A DNA stretch of 54,493 nt from Hydrogenophaga sp. (GTDB lineage Bacteria; Pseudomonadota; Gammaproteobacteria; Burkholderiales; Burkholderiaceae_C), in assembly GCF_011772445.1 (NCBI RefSeq), contig NZ_WVZN01000046.1, positions 1 through 54,493 on the forward strand, written 5' to 3'. The notes below the pieces were generated by a model, which was not told the DNA's origin, made no database searches, and saw nothing but the letters and a program-made list of their open reading frames with translations. Shown here piece after piece: positions 15,607 to 28,665 of this stretch. Each line of letters opens with the position of its first letter. The stretch's first letter is position 1. The translations under genes and the position numbers were made by a program.

Positions 15607-18207
15607 ATGGCGGGAAACCGCAAACGCTCGGTACAACTCTGGCTGCCGCTGCTGCCCGCGGCGGTGGCCTTGCTGCTGCTGGCACTGATGGTGTGGTCGG
15701 TGGAGCGTGTCGTGGGCGACGAACTCGAGCGCCGCGCCGGGCAGCGCGTGGAGCAGGCGGCGTCCGTCTACGCCGACCGCCTCGCGCGCTCGCTCTCCCG
15801 CGCCACCGCCGAGATGGACCTGCTGGCGCTGCTGCCGCAGCAACTGGCCTCGCCCTCGCACTGGCGCACGCAGATGGACCGGCTGCGCGAGCGCAACCGC
15901 AGCTACGTGTGGATCGGGGCCACGAACGCCGAAGGCGAGGTGCTCGCCGCCAGCGACGGCCTGCTCGAAGGCGTCTCCATTGCGCCGCGGCCCGTGTTCC
16001 TCAAAGGCCGCGAGGGCGCCTGGTTCGGCAGCCTGCACCCGCCCGTGGCCCTGCGCGAGCCCCTGGCCGCGCTGGACCGGCCGGTGCCCGCGGAACTCGC
16101 CGACATCGCCATGCCCTATCTGGACACCACGGGCGCCCCGGCCGGCGTGCTGGCCGCGCACCTGGACGCCAGCTTCTACGACCGCATCCGCGAAGACGTG
16201 CTGGGCCCGGCCCAGGCCCGCCGCGGCCTGCAGCTGGAACTGGCCAACGTGGACGGTCAGCGCCTGCTGGGCCAGCGGCCCATGCTGTCGCCGGCGCAGT
16301 GGCTGGATCTGCTGGGCACGCCCACGGGGACACCGCGCGTGTTCGAGACGGAAGACGGCGACGCCATCCTGCTGGTGCGCCACGTGGTCGACCGCCCCTT
16401 GCTGCCGCTGAGCACCGACTGGCAGGTGGTGGCCTGGCAGCCGCTGGGCCAGGCGCTGGCGCCCGTGCGCGAGCTGGAGCGCTACGTGCTGGTGTGGGGC
16501 GGCCTCACGGTGCTGCTGGTCGGCCTGGGCGGGTTCTGGCTCTCCAGCCGGCTCGCGCGGCCCTTCAACCAGATGATCGACGTGGTGGCCGAGCGCCTGG
16601 GCCCGCAGTCGGACGCCGCGCCCGGCACGGTGCTGCGCGTCATCGCCGAGCAGATGCGCCGGCTGCCGGTGCAGGGCAGCGGCGGCTCGCGCAGCGAGCA
16701 GACCCTGACCCAGGTGCTGCACGACGCCAGCCGCCTGCAGGCCGTGCTGCAGTACCTGCCTTCGCCCGTGTACCTGGTGGACATGGACTTTCGCGTGCTG
16801 TTCTGGAACGACGCCGCCGAGCGCATGTTCGGCTGGAGCGCGGCCGAGGCCGAGGGCCGCCACGTGGACGAGATCTTTCGCGACAAGGACCCGGCCAACA
16901 GCGCGCGCCATGCCATCCGTCCGGCGATGATCGCCGGGCAAGGGCCGTGGACCTTCGAGACCCACCTGCTGCGCCGCGACGGCAGCGACATCTGGGGCGA
17001 GTGGCGACTCACCAAGGTGTTCGGCGCCGACGGCGAACCCATCGGCCTGCTGGCCCAGGTGCGCGACCTCACCGTGGAGCGCCTGAGCGAGATGCGCCTG
17101 CGCGAGCAGGGCGAGGTGCTGTCGGCGCTGATCAACTCCGCCAGCGACGCCGTCATCAGCGTGGACCTGCACGGGCGCATCAGCCTGTTCAACCCGGCGG
17201 CCGCGCGCATCTTCGGCCGCGAGGCCGAGGCCATGATCGGCCAGCCGCTGGACACGCTGCTGCCCGCCGAGCACCGCGGTGAGCACCTGGCGCTGATGCA
17301 GCGCTTTTCCAAGTCGACCACCAGCACCCGGCCCATGGGCTTCGGCCGCGTCAAGGGCGTGCGCGCCGACGGCGCCGAGCTGGAGCTGGAGGCCTCCATC
17401 TCGCACATCACCGTGCGTGGCCAGAAACTGCTCACCGCCATCCTGCGCGACGTGACCGAGCGCGTGCGCGCGGAGCAGGCCCTGGCGCGTTACCAGCTCG
17501 AACTCTCCGAACTCACCCAGCGGCTGCTGACGCAGGAGCAGAACACCACGCGCGAGCTGGCCCAGACGCTGCACGACCAGCTCGGCCAGACCCTGGGCGC
17601 GATCCGCCTGTCCTTCGACTCGCTGGCGCAGATGAGCCGGGAGCTGCTGCCGCCGCGCGCGCAGGAACGCTCGGCCACCGTGGGCCGCCAGATCGACCAC
17701 GCCATCGCCGAGGTGCGCCAGGCCCTGGTGCGCCTGCGCCCGCCCATGCTGGAAGACCTGGGCCTGACGGCTGCGCTGGACAACGAGATCCGCCAGCGCG
17801 TGGCCGAGGCCGACCCCGTGACGCTGCACCTGCAGACCGTGGGCGAGGTGATCACGCAGCGCTGGCCCGACGATGTGGAGTACGCCGCCTTCATGGTGGC
17901 GCGCGAATCCGTGGCCAACGCGCTCAAGCACGCCGCGGCCAGCCGCATCGTGGTGCGCATCGAGGGCGACGCGACCCACCTGAGGCTGGACGTCGTCGAC
18001 GATGGCACGGGGCTTGCCGAGGAGATGGCCTTCGGCCGGCCCGGTCACCTGGGCATGGTTGGCATGCGCGAGCGCGCGCTGGCCATCGGCGCGCGGCTCA
18101 ACGCGCGCGCGCGCAGCGGGGGCGGCACACGCGTCACCCTGATCTGGACGGCCCGCCCCGACAGCGTCTTCGGCGAACTGGACGCCCTGAACGACCCCGA
18201 GAACTGA
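15607..18207 (+). CDS. membrane sensor histidine kinase, NarL-partner type (HisKA_3) with two PAS domains
   Basis: An 866-residue kinase. Residues about 12-36 form a membrane segment, about 40-290 a periplasmic sensor region with a Cache-like pattern, and about 293-317 a second membrane segment. PAS domains follow at about 375-495 (PVYLVDMDFRVLFWNDAAERMFGW) and 500-620 (DAVISVDLHGRISLFNPAAARIFGR). The HisKA_3 domain has TLHDQLGQTLGAIRLSFDSL with phosphoacceptor His656, and the HATPase has VDDGTGL and HLGMVGMRERA. It should phosphorylate the NarL-type regulator encoded 23 bases downstream. GAGGAGG precedes the ATG. It starts after a 172-base gap with no clear promoter motif. The inducing signal is unknown. 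Confidence 0.9.
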   Translation: MAGNRKRSVQLWLPLLPAAVALLLLALMVWSVERVVGDELERRAGQRVEQAASVYADRLARSLSRATAEMDLLALLPQQLASPSHWRTQMDRLRERNRSYVWIGATNAEGEVLAASDGLLEGVSIAPRPVFLKGREGAWFGSLHPPVALREPLAALDRPVPAELADIAMPYLDTTGAPAGVLAAHLDASFYDRIREDVLGPAQARRGLQLELANVDGQRLLGQRPMLSPAQWLDLLGTPTGTPRVFETEDGDAILLVRHVVDRPLLPLSTDWQVVAWQPLGQALAPVRELERYVLVWGGLTVLLVGLGGFWLSSRLARPFNQMIDVVAERLGPQSDAAPGTVLRVIAEQMRRLPVQGSGGSRSEQTLTQVLHDASRLQAVLQYLPSPVYLVDMDFRVLFWNDAAERMFGWSAAEAEGRHVDEIFRDKDPANSARHAIRPAMIAGQGPWTFETHLLRRDGSDIWGEWRLTKVFGADGEPIGLLAQVRDLTVERLSEMRLREQGEVLSALINSASDAVISVDLHGRISLFNPAAARIFGREAEAMIGQPLDTLLPAEHRGEHLALMQRFSKSTTSTRPMGFGRVKGVRADGAELELEASISHITVRGQKLLTAILRDVTERVRAEQALARYQLELSELTQRLLTQEQNTTRELAQTLHDQLGQTLGAIRLSFDSLAQMSRELLPPRAQERSATVGRQIDHAIAEVRQALVRLRPPMLEDLGLTAALDNEIRQRVAEADPVTLHLQTVGEVITQRWPDDVEYAAFMVARESVANALKHAAASRIVVRIEGDATHLRLDVVDDGTGLAEEMAFGRPGHLGMVGMRERALAIGARLNARARSGGGTRVTLIWTARPDSVFGELDALNDPEN

Positions 18208-18230
18208 CACGCACGACAGAGAGGAGACCC

Positions 18231-18872
18231 ATGAGCGACATTTACCTGGTTGACGACCACGCCATGCTGCGCGATGGCCTGAAGGCCGTGCTGGAGGACG
18301 CCGGCCACCGCGTGGTCGGCGAGTCCGCCGACCCCACCGCGGCCCTGGCCGAGATCGTGCGGCTCTCGCCCTCGGTGGTGCTGCTGGACCTGCACCTGGG
18401 CCTGCGCTCGGGCTTCGAGCTGCTGGAGCAGCTCGTGCAGCGCAAGTCACCCGCGCGCGTGGTGATGCTCACGATGTCGGCCCAGCCCCGCCACGTGGCG
18501 GAGGCCATGCGCCTGGGCGCCTTCGGCTACGTGCTCAAGGGCTCGCCCGCGCGCGAGGTGCTGGAGGCCGTGGAGGCCGTGGCCGGCGGCCGCAAGCACC
18601 TGGGCGGCCCGGTGGCCCAGCTCGCGGTGGAAGGACTCACGCAGACCGACGACAGCAACCCCCTGGCCTCGCTGTCGGTGCGCGAGCGCCAGGTGATCCA
18701 GCTCGTGGTGCAGGGCCACACCAGCGCCGCCATCGGCGAGCAGTTGCACCTCTCGCCCAAGACGGTGGAGAGCTATCGCAGCCGGCTCATGGCCAAGCTG
18801 GGCGTGAGCGACCTGCCCGCGCTGGTGCGGCTGGCGATCCGTGAAGGATTGATCAGCGCGGACGACCTCTGA
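18231..18872 (+). CDS. NarL/FixJ-family response regulator
   Basis: A 213-residue two-domain regulator. The receiver domain (about 1-120) has the acidic pair in YLVDDHAMLRDG, phosphoacceptor Asp53 in VVLLDLHLG, the conserved Thr/Ser position in VVMLTMSAQP and the lysine in GYVLKGSPAREVLEAV. The LuxR-type HTH (about 145-208) has LSVRERQVIQLVVQGHTSAAIGEQ and LSPKTVESYRSRLMAKLGV. It lies 23 bases after its presumed kinase, with GAGGAG before the ATG, so the pair is an operon. Target genes are unknown. The downstream receptor and kinase genes on the same strand are plausible targets, but no repeated operator was seen. Confidence 0.92.
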   Translation: MSDIYLVDDHAMLRDGLKAVLEDAGHRVVGESADPTAALAEIVRLSPSVVLLDLHLGLRSGFELLEQLVQRKSPARVVMLTMSAQPRHVAEAMRLGAFGYVLKGSPAREVLEAVEAVAGGRKHLGGPVAQLAVEGLTQTDDSNPLASLSVRERQVIQLVVQGHTSAAIGEQLHLSPKTVESYRSRLMAKLGVSDLPALVRLAIREGLISADDL

Positions 18873-18973
18873 CACGCGCAGTGGGCTTTTCCGCTGCCCG
18901 CGCATCCAGATTTCCCCGCAGCGCCGCGGCGGCGCGGCGCGCACCATCGCTCGCCATGGACCAGGAGATCGAC

Positions 18974-19423
18974 ATGCACAACCCGAGCTTGCCGCTGCCG
19001 CAGGACGACGCCCTGGTGGTGCTCGCGGTGTGTCCGCGTGGCCAGATCCTGGAGGACGTGCGCGCCCAGGTCGCCTCCTGGCCCGTGGCGGCCTGCGTGC
19101 GCTGGACGGCCGACCCGATCGACGCGCTGCGCATCGCCTTGCTGCACCCCCCGGTGCTGGTGGTTGTCGACGCGCGGCTCGATCGCGCGGGTGGCCGGGC
19201 GCTGGTGAGCCAGCTGGCGCGCTGGCGCGCCGATCTGGAGGTTTTTGCCTTCGACGACCCGCCAGCCGAGGGCCTGCGCGCCCAACCCAGCCTGTGGCAC
19301 TGGTCGGAACTGCCGCGCGTGCTGCGCTGGTGGGCGCGGCGCCACCTGCTTCAGCTGCCGCGCGCCCCGCTGTTCGACAGCCGCCCGCCCGCCGACTTCG
19401 ACTCCCTGGCGCGCGCCGCCTGA
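18974..19423 (+). CDS. degenerate receiver-like (pseudo-receiver) protein, 149 residues
   Basis: I do not recognise this as a named family. Its pattern matches a receiver fold: strand ALVVLAV, helix ILEDVRAQVASW, then PPVLVVVDARLDRAGGRALVSQLARW aligning with the phosphorylation strand and following helix, with Asp66 in the acceptor position. The acidic pair after strand 1 is replaced by CPRG, and the conserved Lys-Pro near the end is replaced by SLWHWS. It should therefore bind Mg2+ poorly and may not be phosphorylated. There is no output domain. The ATG at 18974 is chosen because AGGAG lies six bases upstream; an in-frame ATG at 18956 would add six residues. It lies between a NarL-type regulator and an Aer-like receptor, which suggests a role in that signalling circuit. 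Confidence 0.6.
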   Translation: MHNPSLPLPQDDALVVLAVCPRGQILEDVRAQVASWPVAACVRWTADPIDALRIALLHPPVLVVVDARLDRAGGRALVSQLARWRADLEVFAFDDPPAEGLRAQPSLWHWSELPRVLRWWARRHLLQLPRAPLFDSRPPADFDSLARAA

Positions 19424-19439
19424 GGCGCCGCGCGGCGCC
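19424..19439. terminator. 16-bp perfect GC palindrome after the pseudo-receiver stop
   Basis: GGCGCCGCGCGGCGCC starts directly after the TGA and is perfectly self-complementary. It may be a terminator or transcript-stabilising hairpin that separates this gene from the chemoreceptor, which seems to have its own promoter. There is no T-run. Confidence 0.35.
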
Positions 19440-19478
19440 CGGGTGGCCTCCCGGCCGTCGGAATCCGGGTTTCCTGAC

Positions 19479-19505
19479 ACAAGCTGGTCGTTTTTCCGCC
19501 GAAAG
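19479..19505 (+). promoter_or_regulatory. candidate sigma-28 (FliA) promoter of the chemoreceptor gene
   Basis: ACAAGCTG, 11 bases, then GCCGAAAG reproduces the flagellar/chemotaxis promoter layout (TAAAGTTT-N11-GCCGATAA) with exact spacing; betaproteobacterial versions often read CAAG and GCCGAAA. It lies 26 bases before the Aer-like receptor ATG, the right place and the right kind of gene. Confidence 0.5.
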
Positions 19506-19531
19506 CCCTGGCATCCCCACTGGAGACCCCC

Positions 19532-21076
19532 ATGCGCAACAACGGACCCGTCACGCAGCGCGAGTACCCGATGCAGGAAGGCCAGACCCTGGTCTCCACC
19601 ACCGACCTCAAGAGCCGCATCGTCTACTGCAACCCCTCGTTCGTCGAGGTCAGCGGCTACGAGCGCGAGGAGCTCATCGGCCATCCGCACAACATGATCC
19701 GCCACCCCGACATGCCGCAGGAGGCCTTCCGCGACATGTGGGCCACCATCCAGGGCGGCCATCCCTGGTCCGGCCTGGTGAAAAACCGCCGCAAGAACGG
19801 CGACCACTACTGGGTGCTGGCCAACGTGACGCCGGTCATCGACGGCGGGCGCACCACGGGCTACATGTCGGTGCGCACCAAGCCCACGCGCGAACAGGTG
19901 CAGGCCGCCGAGGCGCTGTACGCCCGCATGCGCGAGGAGGCCGCCGCCGGACGCCCCGTGCACGTGCTGGCCGCCGGCGAGCTGCAGCGCCGCGCGCCCC
20001 TGGCGCGCCTGGGGCGCGCGGCGCAGTGGGTGTTCGCGCAGCGCACCTCGCTGTCGCTGCTGGCCATGGGCGCGGCCGGCGCCCTGCTGGGCGCGTACCT
20101 GCCCAGCCACGCCGCCGCCATCGGCATCACCAGTGTGGCCGCGCTGGCCGCGGGGGCCTGGCTGCAGCGCCGGGGCGACCAGCCGCTGGGCCGCATCCTT
20201 CAGTCGGCCAACCGGCTCGCCGCCGGCGACCTGGCCACGCGCCGCGCCGACAGCGCCAGCGGCCTGATCGGGCGCATCCACCGCGGCCTGTCCCAACTCA
20301 ACGTGAACCTGCAGGCCGTGGTGAGCGACGTGCGCACGCAGGTCGAGGGCATGCACCACGCCACGCGCGAAATCAGCGCGGGCAGCGCCGACCTCAGCTC
20401 GCGCACCGAGGCGCAGGCCAGCAACCTGCAACAGACGGCGGCCTCGCTCGAACAGATGACGGCCACCATCAAGGCCAACGCCGATTCGGCGGGCCGCGCG
20501 GCCGAGCTGGCGCGCGAGGCGCGCGGCCAGGCCGAGCGCGGTGGCGAGGCCATCGAGGCGGTGGCGCGGCGCATGGCCGACATCCAGTCCGCCAGCGAGC
20601 GCATCACCGAGATCGTGGGCGTGATCGATGGCATTTCCTTCCAGACCAACCTGCTCGCGCTCAACGCGGCAGTGGAAGCCGCGCGCGCCGGCGAACACGG
20701 CCGCGGTTTCGCCGTGGTGGCGGGCGAGGTGCGCTCGCTGGCGGCGCGCGCGCGCGAATCCGCGAAAGAGATCAAGTCGCTGATCCAGGCCTCGCAGCAG
20801 CAGGTGCAGGCCGGCGCGCAGCTGGTGGGCGAGACGCGCGTGACCGTGCAGGACAGCGCCGGCAGCATCGGCCGCGTGAGCGCGCTGGTGGCCGAGATCA
20901 GCGCCGCCTCGAACGAACAATCCCAGGGGGTGAGTCAGGTGAACGCGGCCGTGGCGCAGTTGGATAGCCTGACGCAGCAGAATGCGGCCATGGTCGAGCA
21001 ACTCTCCGCGTCCGCCGCCTCGCTGGCGACCCAGGCCGCCACCGTCACCGAGACCGTGCGCGTCTTCAAACTCTGA
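19532..21076 (+). CDS. Aer-like methyl-accepting chemotaxis protein with N-terminal PAS domain
   Basis: A 514-residue energy-taxis receptor. The PAS domain (about 10-125) has [44 protein letters not shown] and [17 protein letters not shown], a close match to Aer PAS domains that hold FAD. Two hydrophobic segments (about 168-210) with a very short loop anchor it. A HAMP-like stretch follows, then a methyl-accepting signalling domain whose tip reads [41 protein letters not shown]. It should sense redox state and signal to CheA/CheW encoded elsewhere. No CheR/CheB-docking pentapeptide is visible; the protein ends VRVFKL. It has a candidate sigma-28 promoter and lies 7 bases before a CHASE hybrid kinase. 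Confidence 0.92.
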   Translation: MRNNGPVTQREYPMQEGQTLVSTTDLKSRIVYCNPSFVEVSGYEREELIGHPHNMIRHPDMPQEAFRDMWATIQGGHPWSGLVKNRRKNGDHYWVLANVTPVIDGGRTTGYMSVRTKPTREQVQAAEALYARMREEAAAGRPVHVLAAGELQRRAPLARLGRAAQWVFAQRTSLSLLAMGAAGALLGAYLPSHAAAIGITSVAALAAGAWLQRRGDQPLGRILQSANRLAAGDLATRRADSASGLIGRIHRGLSQLNVNLQAVVSDVRTQVEGMHHATREISAGSADLSSRTEAQASNLQQTAASLEQMTATIKANADSAGRAAELAREARGQAERGGEAIEAVARRMADIQSASERITEIVGVIDGISFQTNLLALNAAVEAARAGEHGRGFAVVAGEVRSLAARARESAKEIKSLIQASQQQVQAGAQLVGETRVTVQDSAGSIGRVSALVAEISAASNEQSQGVSQVNAAVAQLDSLTQQNAAMVEQLSASAASLATQAATVTETVRVFKL

Positions 21077-21083
21077 ACGCCGC

Positions 21084-24800
<3,717 letters not shown>

Positions 24801-24803
<3 letters not shown>

Positions 24804-24823
24804 GGCGCCGGCCGACGGCCTCA
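24801..24823. terminator. hairpin spanning the stop codons of convergent kinase genes
   Basis: TGAGGC...GCCTCA with an inner GCCG/CGGC pairing forms a stem with a small bulge. Both arms contain the stop codons of the convergent kinase genes. It is a candidate bidirectional terminator without T-runs. Confidence 0.4.
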
Positions 24824-26842
24824 CTCCGGCGCGCAGGGCTGGTGCAGCCGCTCGATCAGCCGGTCGATCGCCTCCAGCAGGTCCTCGCCGGTGTTGGGTT
24901 TGTCGATCAGCTCGGTCACGCCGGCCGCCGAGGCCTCGCGCCGCAGCTCGGCGCTGATGTGGCCCGAGGTGATGGCCGCCGCGACGCCGGGGTGGCGCTC
25001 GCGCAGCGCGCGCACCAGCTCCACGCCGTTCATGCCGGGCATGGAGTAGTCCAGGATCGCGAGTTCGTAGTCCACCTCGTCGTGTCGCACCGCGCGCAGC
25101 GCCTCGATGGGGCTGGTGAAGACGCGCGGTTCGTGCCCCGCGCGGCGCAGCAGGCGCTGCATCAGGTCGGCGATGAGCTCGTCGTCGTCCACGTAGAGGA
25201 TGCGCGTGCCGCGCGCCGCCGGCGTGGCGCGCGCGGGGCCCGGCACGGCAGGCGCTTCCCCTTCGCCCGCCTCCAGGGCCGCCGCGCGGAAATACAGGTC
25301 GAACACCGTGCCCTCGCCGGGCCGGCTGCGCACCTGCACCGCCGCCTGGTGGTCGCGCAGGATGCCGTGCACCACCGCCAGCCCCAGGCCCGTGCCTTCG
25401 CCCGGCGGCTTGGTGGTGAAGAAGGGCTCGAACAGGCGGGCCATGGTGGCCTCGTCCATGCCCACGCCGTTGTCGCTGACGCTCAGGCGCACGTTGAGCG
25501 CGGGCCAGTCCTCGGCCGGTCCCTGGGCCAGCACCACGCCCGCGGCGGCGGGCGGCGGGCCGGCGTGCGGCTGCAGTTCGATCTGCAGGCAGCCGCGCGA
25601 GCGCTCGGGCATGGCCTGCCAGGCGTTGGTGCACAGGTTCAGCAGCACCTGCTGCAGTTGCGTCGGGTCGGCCAGCACGTAGGGCGTGTCGGGGTCGCAC
25701 AGCACGCGCAGCTCCACGCCCTTGGGGATGGTGGCGCGCAGCAGGCGCACCGATTCGTCCACCACCGACTGCAGCGGCATCACGCGCCGCTGCAAGGCCT
25801 GGCGCCGGCTGAAGGCCAGGATGCGGCGCACCAGTTCCTTGGCGCGCGCGCCGGCCTTGAGGATCTCGCCCACGCTCTCGGCCACGGCAGGCATATCGCG
25901 CGCGTCGTCCAGGGCCAGGCGCGCGTTGCCCAGGATGGCCGCGAGGATGTTGTTGAAGTCGTGCGCCACGCCGCCGGCCAGCGTGCCCAGGGCCTCCAGC
26001 TTCTGCGATTCGCGCAGCTGCGCCTCCAGTGTGAGGCGCTCGTCCTCGGCCTTGCGGCGGTCGCTCAGGTCGAAGTCGATGCAGAAGATCTCGACGCCGC
26101 GCTCGGGGTGCTCGGTGATGATCTCGCTGGCGTGCACCTCGACCGTGCTGCCGTCCTTGCGCAGCAGCCAGTGCACGCCGGTGTTGAGCGTGGCGCGGCC
26201 GTCCAGCGAGCGGTGGAAGTTGCGGTCGAAGCTGCCACGCAGCGCCGGCGGAATCACCAGCTCCAGCATGCTGCGGCCGATGGCTTCGTCGGCGCGGTAG
26301 CCGTAGACGCGCTCGGAGCCCTTGTTCCAGTAGCGCACCACCATGTCGGGCCCGTAGGCCTGCACGGCGACGCTGGGCAGGCTGTCGAAGATGCGGCGGA
26401 AACGGTCGTCGCTGGCGAGGTCGAGCGAACGCGCGCGCACGCTGTCAGTCACGTCGCTCACCAGCACGGTCCAGTGGACGCGGCCATCGGGCTGGGGGCG
26501 CGGCTTGCCCATGCCGCGCAGCCACTTGTGGCGGCCCTGCGCGTCGACGATGCGCCACTCGTGCGCCCAGGGGGTGCCGCGCCGGGTGGCCTCGCGAAAG
26601 CCGCCGCGCAGCAGGCGGCGCTGCTCACGCGGCGCCATGAGCCAGATCACCGCCTCGTGCGCGAGGATGGTGCGCGCGTCCACGCCCCACAGGTCGACGC
26701 AGCCTTCGCTGATGTAGACCAGCGCGCCCTGGCCCCGGGCGTCGAAGTCGTAGCGCAGCAGCGCGCCCTGCACGAGCTGCGCGAACGCGTCGAGCTGAGC
26801 GAACTCGTCTGAAGCCTCCGCGGATCCGTGAACGAGGTTCAA
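24821..26842 (-). CDS. PAS-PAS histidine kinase fused to a C-terminal receiver
   Basis: A 673-residue soluble-looking hybrid kinase. PAS domains lie at about 20-140 and 145-265 (SVAVQAYGPDMVVRYWNKGSERVYGYRADEAIGR). HisKA has LAGGVAHDFNNILAAILGNARL with His294, a motif typical of the NtrB-like PAS kinases, and HATPase has DNGVGMD and GTGLGLAVVHGIL. The C-terminal receiver (about 548-665) has YVDDDELI, Asp598 in AILDYSMPGMNG and LIDKPNTGEDLLEAI. The start is TTG, chosen because a strong GGAGG lies five bases upstream and no nearby ATG fits. It converges on the CHASE kinase. Because its receiver lacks an output domain, it may act as a phosphate sink or pass phosphate to an Hpt such as the one on its neighbour; that link is an inference. 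Confidence 0.88.
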   Translation of the reverse strand: MNLVHGSAEASDEFAQLDAFAQLVQGALLRYDFDARGQGALVYISEGCVDLWGVDARTILAHEAVIWLMAPREQRRLLRGGFREATRRGTPWAHEWRIVDAQGRHKWLRGMGKPRPQPDGRVHWTVLVSDVTDSVRARSLDLASDDRFRRIFDSLPSVAVQAYGPDMVVRYWNKGSERVYGYRADEAIGRSMLELVIPPALRGSFDRNFHRSLDGRATLNTGVHWLLRKDGSTVEVHASEIITEHPERGVEIFCIDFDLSDRRKAEDERLTLEAQLRESQKLEALGTLAGGVAHDFNNILAAILGNARLALDDARDMPAVAESVGEILKAGARAKELVRRILAFSRRQALQRRVMPLQSVVDESVRLLRATIPKGVELRVLCDPDTPYVLADPTQLQQVLLNLCTNAWQAMPERSRGCLQIELQPHAGPPPAAAGVVLAQGPAEDWPALNVRLSVSDNGVGMDEATMARLFEPFFTTKPPGEGTGLGLAVVHGILRDHQAAVQVRSRPGEGTVFDLYFRAAALEAGEGEAPAVPGPARATPAARGTRILYVDDDELIADLMQRLLRRAGHEPRVFTSPIEALRAVRHDEVDYELAILDYSMPGMNGVELVRALRERHPGVAAAITSGHISAELRREASAAGVTELIDKPNTGEDLLEAIDRLIERLHQPCAPE

Positions 26843-26903
26843 CCGTTCCTCCGAGCGGGTGTGAGCACCGGGCTGTTTCGAAATGTACGACCAACCGCCA
26901 TTT

Positions 26904-26919
26904 CGGCGCGACCGCGCCG
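26904..26919. terminator. GC hairpin between SulP and kinase genes
   Basis: CGGCGC-GACC-GCGCCG is a perfect 6-bp stem with a 4-base loop, 27 bases after the SulP stop on the minus strand. It is followed on that strand by AAA rather than a U-run, so it is only a weak terminator candidate for the sulfatase/SulP operon. Confidence 0.35.
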
Positions 26920-26945
26920 GTCTTGAGCCGATCGACAGGTCGGCG

Positions 26946-28625
26946 TCAGTTCGTGGGCGCGTGCCCGGGGCCGACGAGGGCGCCCCCCGCGATCGCCTGC
27001 AGCGCCTCGGTCTCGGTGCGGTAGAGGTGCAGGCGCTCGTTCGGGTCCAGGTGGCCCGCCGCGGCCAGCACGCGTTCCACCGGCAGCTTCACGCCCACGA
27101 GGTGTAGGTGCACGCGGCGGTCGTCGAGCTGCTCGCGCAGGCGGCCGAAGGCCTCGGCGCCGGTGGCGTCGATCCAGTTGATGGGGTGGGCGATCAGCAG
27201 CACGTGCTGCGTGCCGGGGTAGACCTGCAATTGCTCGGCCACGGCGCGCTCCAGCGCGTTCGCGGTGGCGAAATCCAGCGCGGCGTCCATGCGCAGGGCA
27301 TACAGGCGCGGGGCCAGTGGCGGCAGTTGCCACAGGTGGCGGTCGCGCAGGCTGCCGTCGGGGTGCAGGCCCACCTCGATGATGCGCGGGTGCAGCCGCA
27401 GATAGAGGAAGTGCGTGAGCGCCATCACCACGCCCGCCAGCACGCCCCAGTACAGGCGCGGCGCCGCCAGCAGGGTGATGGCGAAGGTGGCACCGGCGAT
27501 CACCGCCTCCACGCGCGACAGGCGCCACAGGCGCACGAAGGACGCCGGTTGCAGCAGGCCCCACACCGGCAGCACCACGATGGCCGCCAGCACCGCCAGC
27601 GGCACATGGTGCAGCAGCGGCATGGCCACCAGCAGCGCCACCGCCACCACCACCACCGAGAACACCGTGGCCCAGCCGGTGCGCGCCCCGGCATAGAGGT
27701 TGAGCGCCGAGCGCGAGAACGAGGAACTGGTGGGCATGGCGCCGGAAAACCCGGCGGCGAGCTTGGCCAGGCCCTGGCCGATGAGGTCCTGGTCCTGGTT
27801 CCAGCGCCGGCCCTGGCGCGCGTTGTCCACCTTGGCGCTGCTGGCCGTTTCCAGAAAACTCACCAGCGTGATCATGAGCGTGGGCAGCACCAGGCCGCCG
27901 AGGGTTTCCCAACCGGGCCAGCCGGGCAGGAACGGCGCCGGCAGGCCCTGAGGCAGGGTGCCGATGACCGCGCCGCCGCCTGCCTCGAAGCCGATCGCGC
28001 GGCTCACGCCGGCGCTGATCAGCACCACCGCCAGCACGGAGGGAAAGCCCGGGCGCAGGCGGCGCACGCCGATCAGCGCGGCCAGCGACAGCAGTCCGAA
28101 GGCCAGGCCTGGCGCGTGCCAGCCGGCCTGTTCGGCAATGGCGTGCCAGCTGCGAAAGCCGGTGAGCGCCGGCAACTGCGAGGCGATGATCAGCACCGCC
28201 GCGGCCTGCGTGAAGGCCATGAGCACCGGCGAGTTGACGAGGTTGAGCAGCCAGCCGTAGCGCACCAGGCCGAGCAGCACCTGCAGCACGCCCGACAGCA
28301 GCGCCAGCCAGACCGCGAGTTGCACCCAGTCGGCGCTGCCTGGCGTGGCCAGCGGCGTGAGGGACGCGCTCACCAGCAGGCAGGTGAGGGCCGTGGGCCC
28401 CACCGACAGGCGCGGCGAGGCCGAGAAGAGCACGGCGATGAGCGCCGGCAGCAGCGCGGCGTAGATGCCGGTGATCAGCGGCATGCCGGCGAGCGCGGCG
28501 TAGGCCACGCCTTGCGGGATCACCATCAGGCCGACGGTGAGGCCGGCGAGTGCCTCGTTGCGCAGCAGGGCCGCGTCGGGGCGCGGCCAGTGCAGGAAGG
28601 GAAGCAGGCGGTGCCAGCGGGTCAT
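26946..28625 (-). CDS. SulP-family inorganic anion transporter with STAS domain
   Basis: A 559-residue SulP (SLC26-like) transporter. It has about 10-14 hydrophobic segments, with the family opening LAGLTVGLMVIPQGVAYAALAGMPLITGIYAALLPALIAVLFS, then GPTALTCLLVSA and SRSALNLYAGARTGWATVFS. The cytoplasmic STAS domain (about 440-550) carries NWIDATGAEAFGRL. Members move sulfate, bicarbonate or dicarboxylates, often as proton or sodium symporters, across the inner membrane. It lies 40 bases after a sulfatase gene on the same strand, which suggests it handles the sulfate released. Direction, import or export, cannot be told from the sequence. A hairpin follows the gene. Confidence 0.92.
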   Translation of the reverse strand: MTRWHRLLPFLHWPRPDAALLRNEALAGLTVGLMVIPQGVAYAALAGMPLITGIYAALLPALIAVLFSASPRLSVGPTALTCLLVSASLTPLATPGSADWVQLAVWLALLSGVLQVLLGLVRYGWLLNLVNSPVLMAFTQAAAVLIIASQLPALTGFRSWHAIAEQAGWHAPGLAFGLLSLAALIGVRRLRPGFPSVLAVVLISAGVSRAIGFEAGGGAVIGTLPQGLPAPFLPGWPGWETLGGLVLPTLMITLVSFLETASSAKVDNARQGRRWNQDQDLIGQGLAKLAAGFSGAMPTSSSFSRSALNLYAGARTGWATVFSVVVVAVALLVAMPLLHHVPLAVLAAIVVLPVWGLLQPASFVRLWRLSRVEAVIAGATFAITLLAAPRLYWGVLAGVVMALTHFLYLRLHPRIIEVGLHPDGSLRDRHLWQLPPLAPRLYALRMDAALDFATANALERAVAEQLQVYPGTQHVLLIAHPINWIDATGAEAFGRLREQLDDRRVHLHLVGVKLPVERVLAAAGHLDPNERLHLYRTETEALQAIAGGALVGPGHAPTN

Positions 28626-28665
28626 GGGGGCGATCGTAGCGGGCGCTTGGGTGCGCCCGCCCGAC

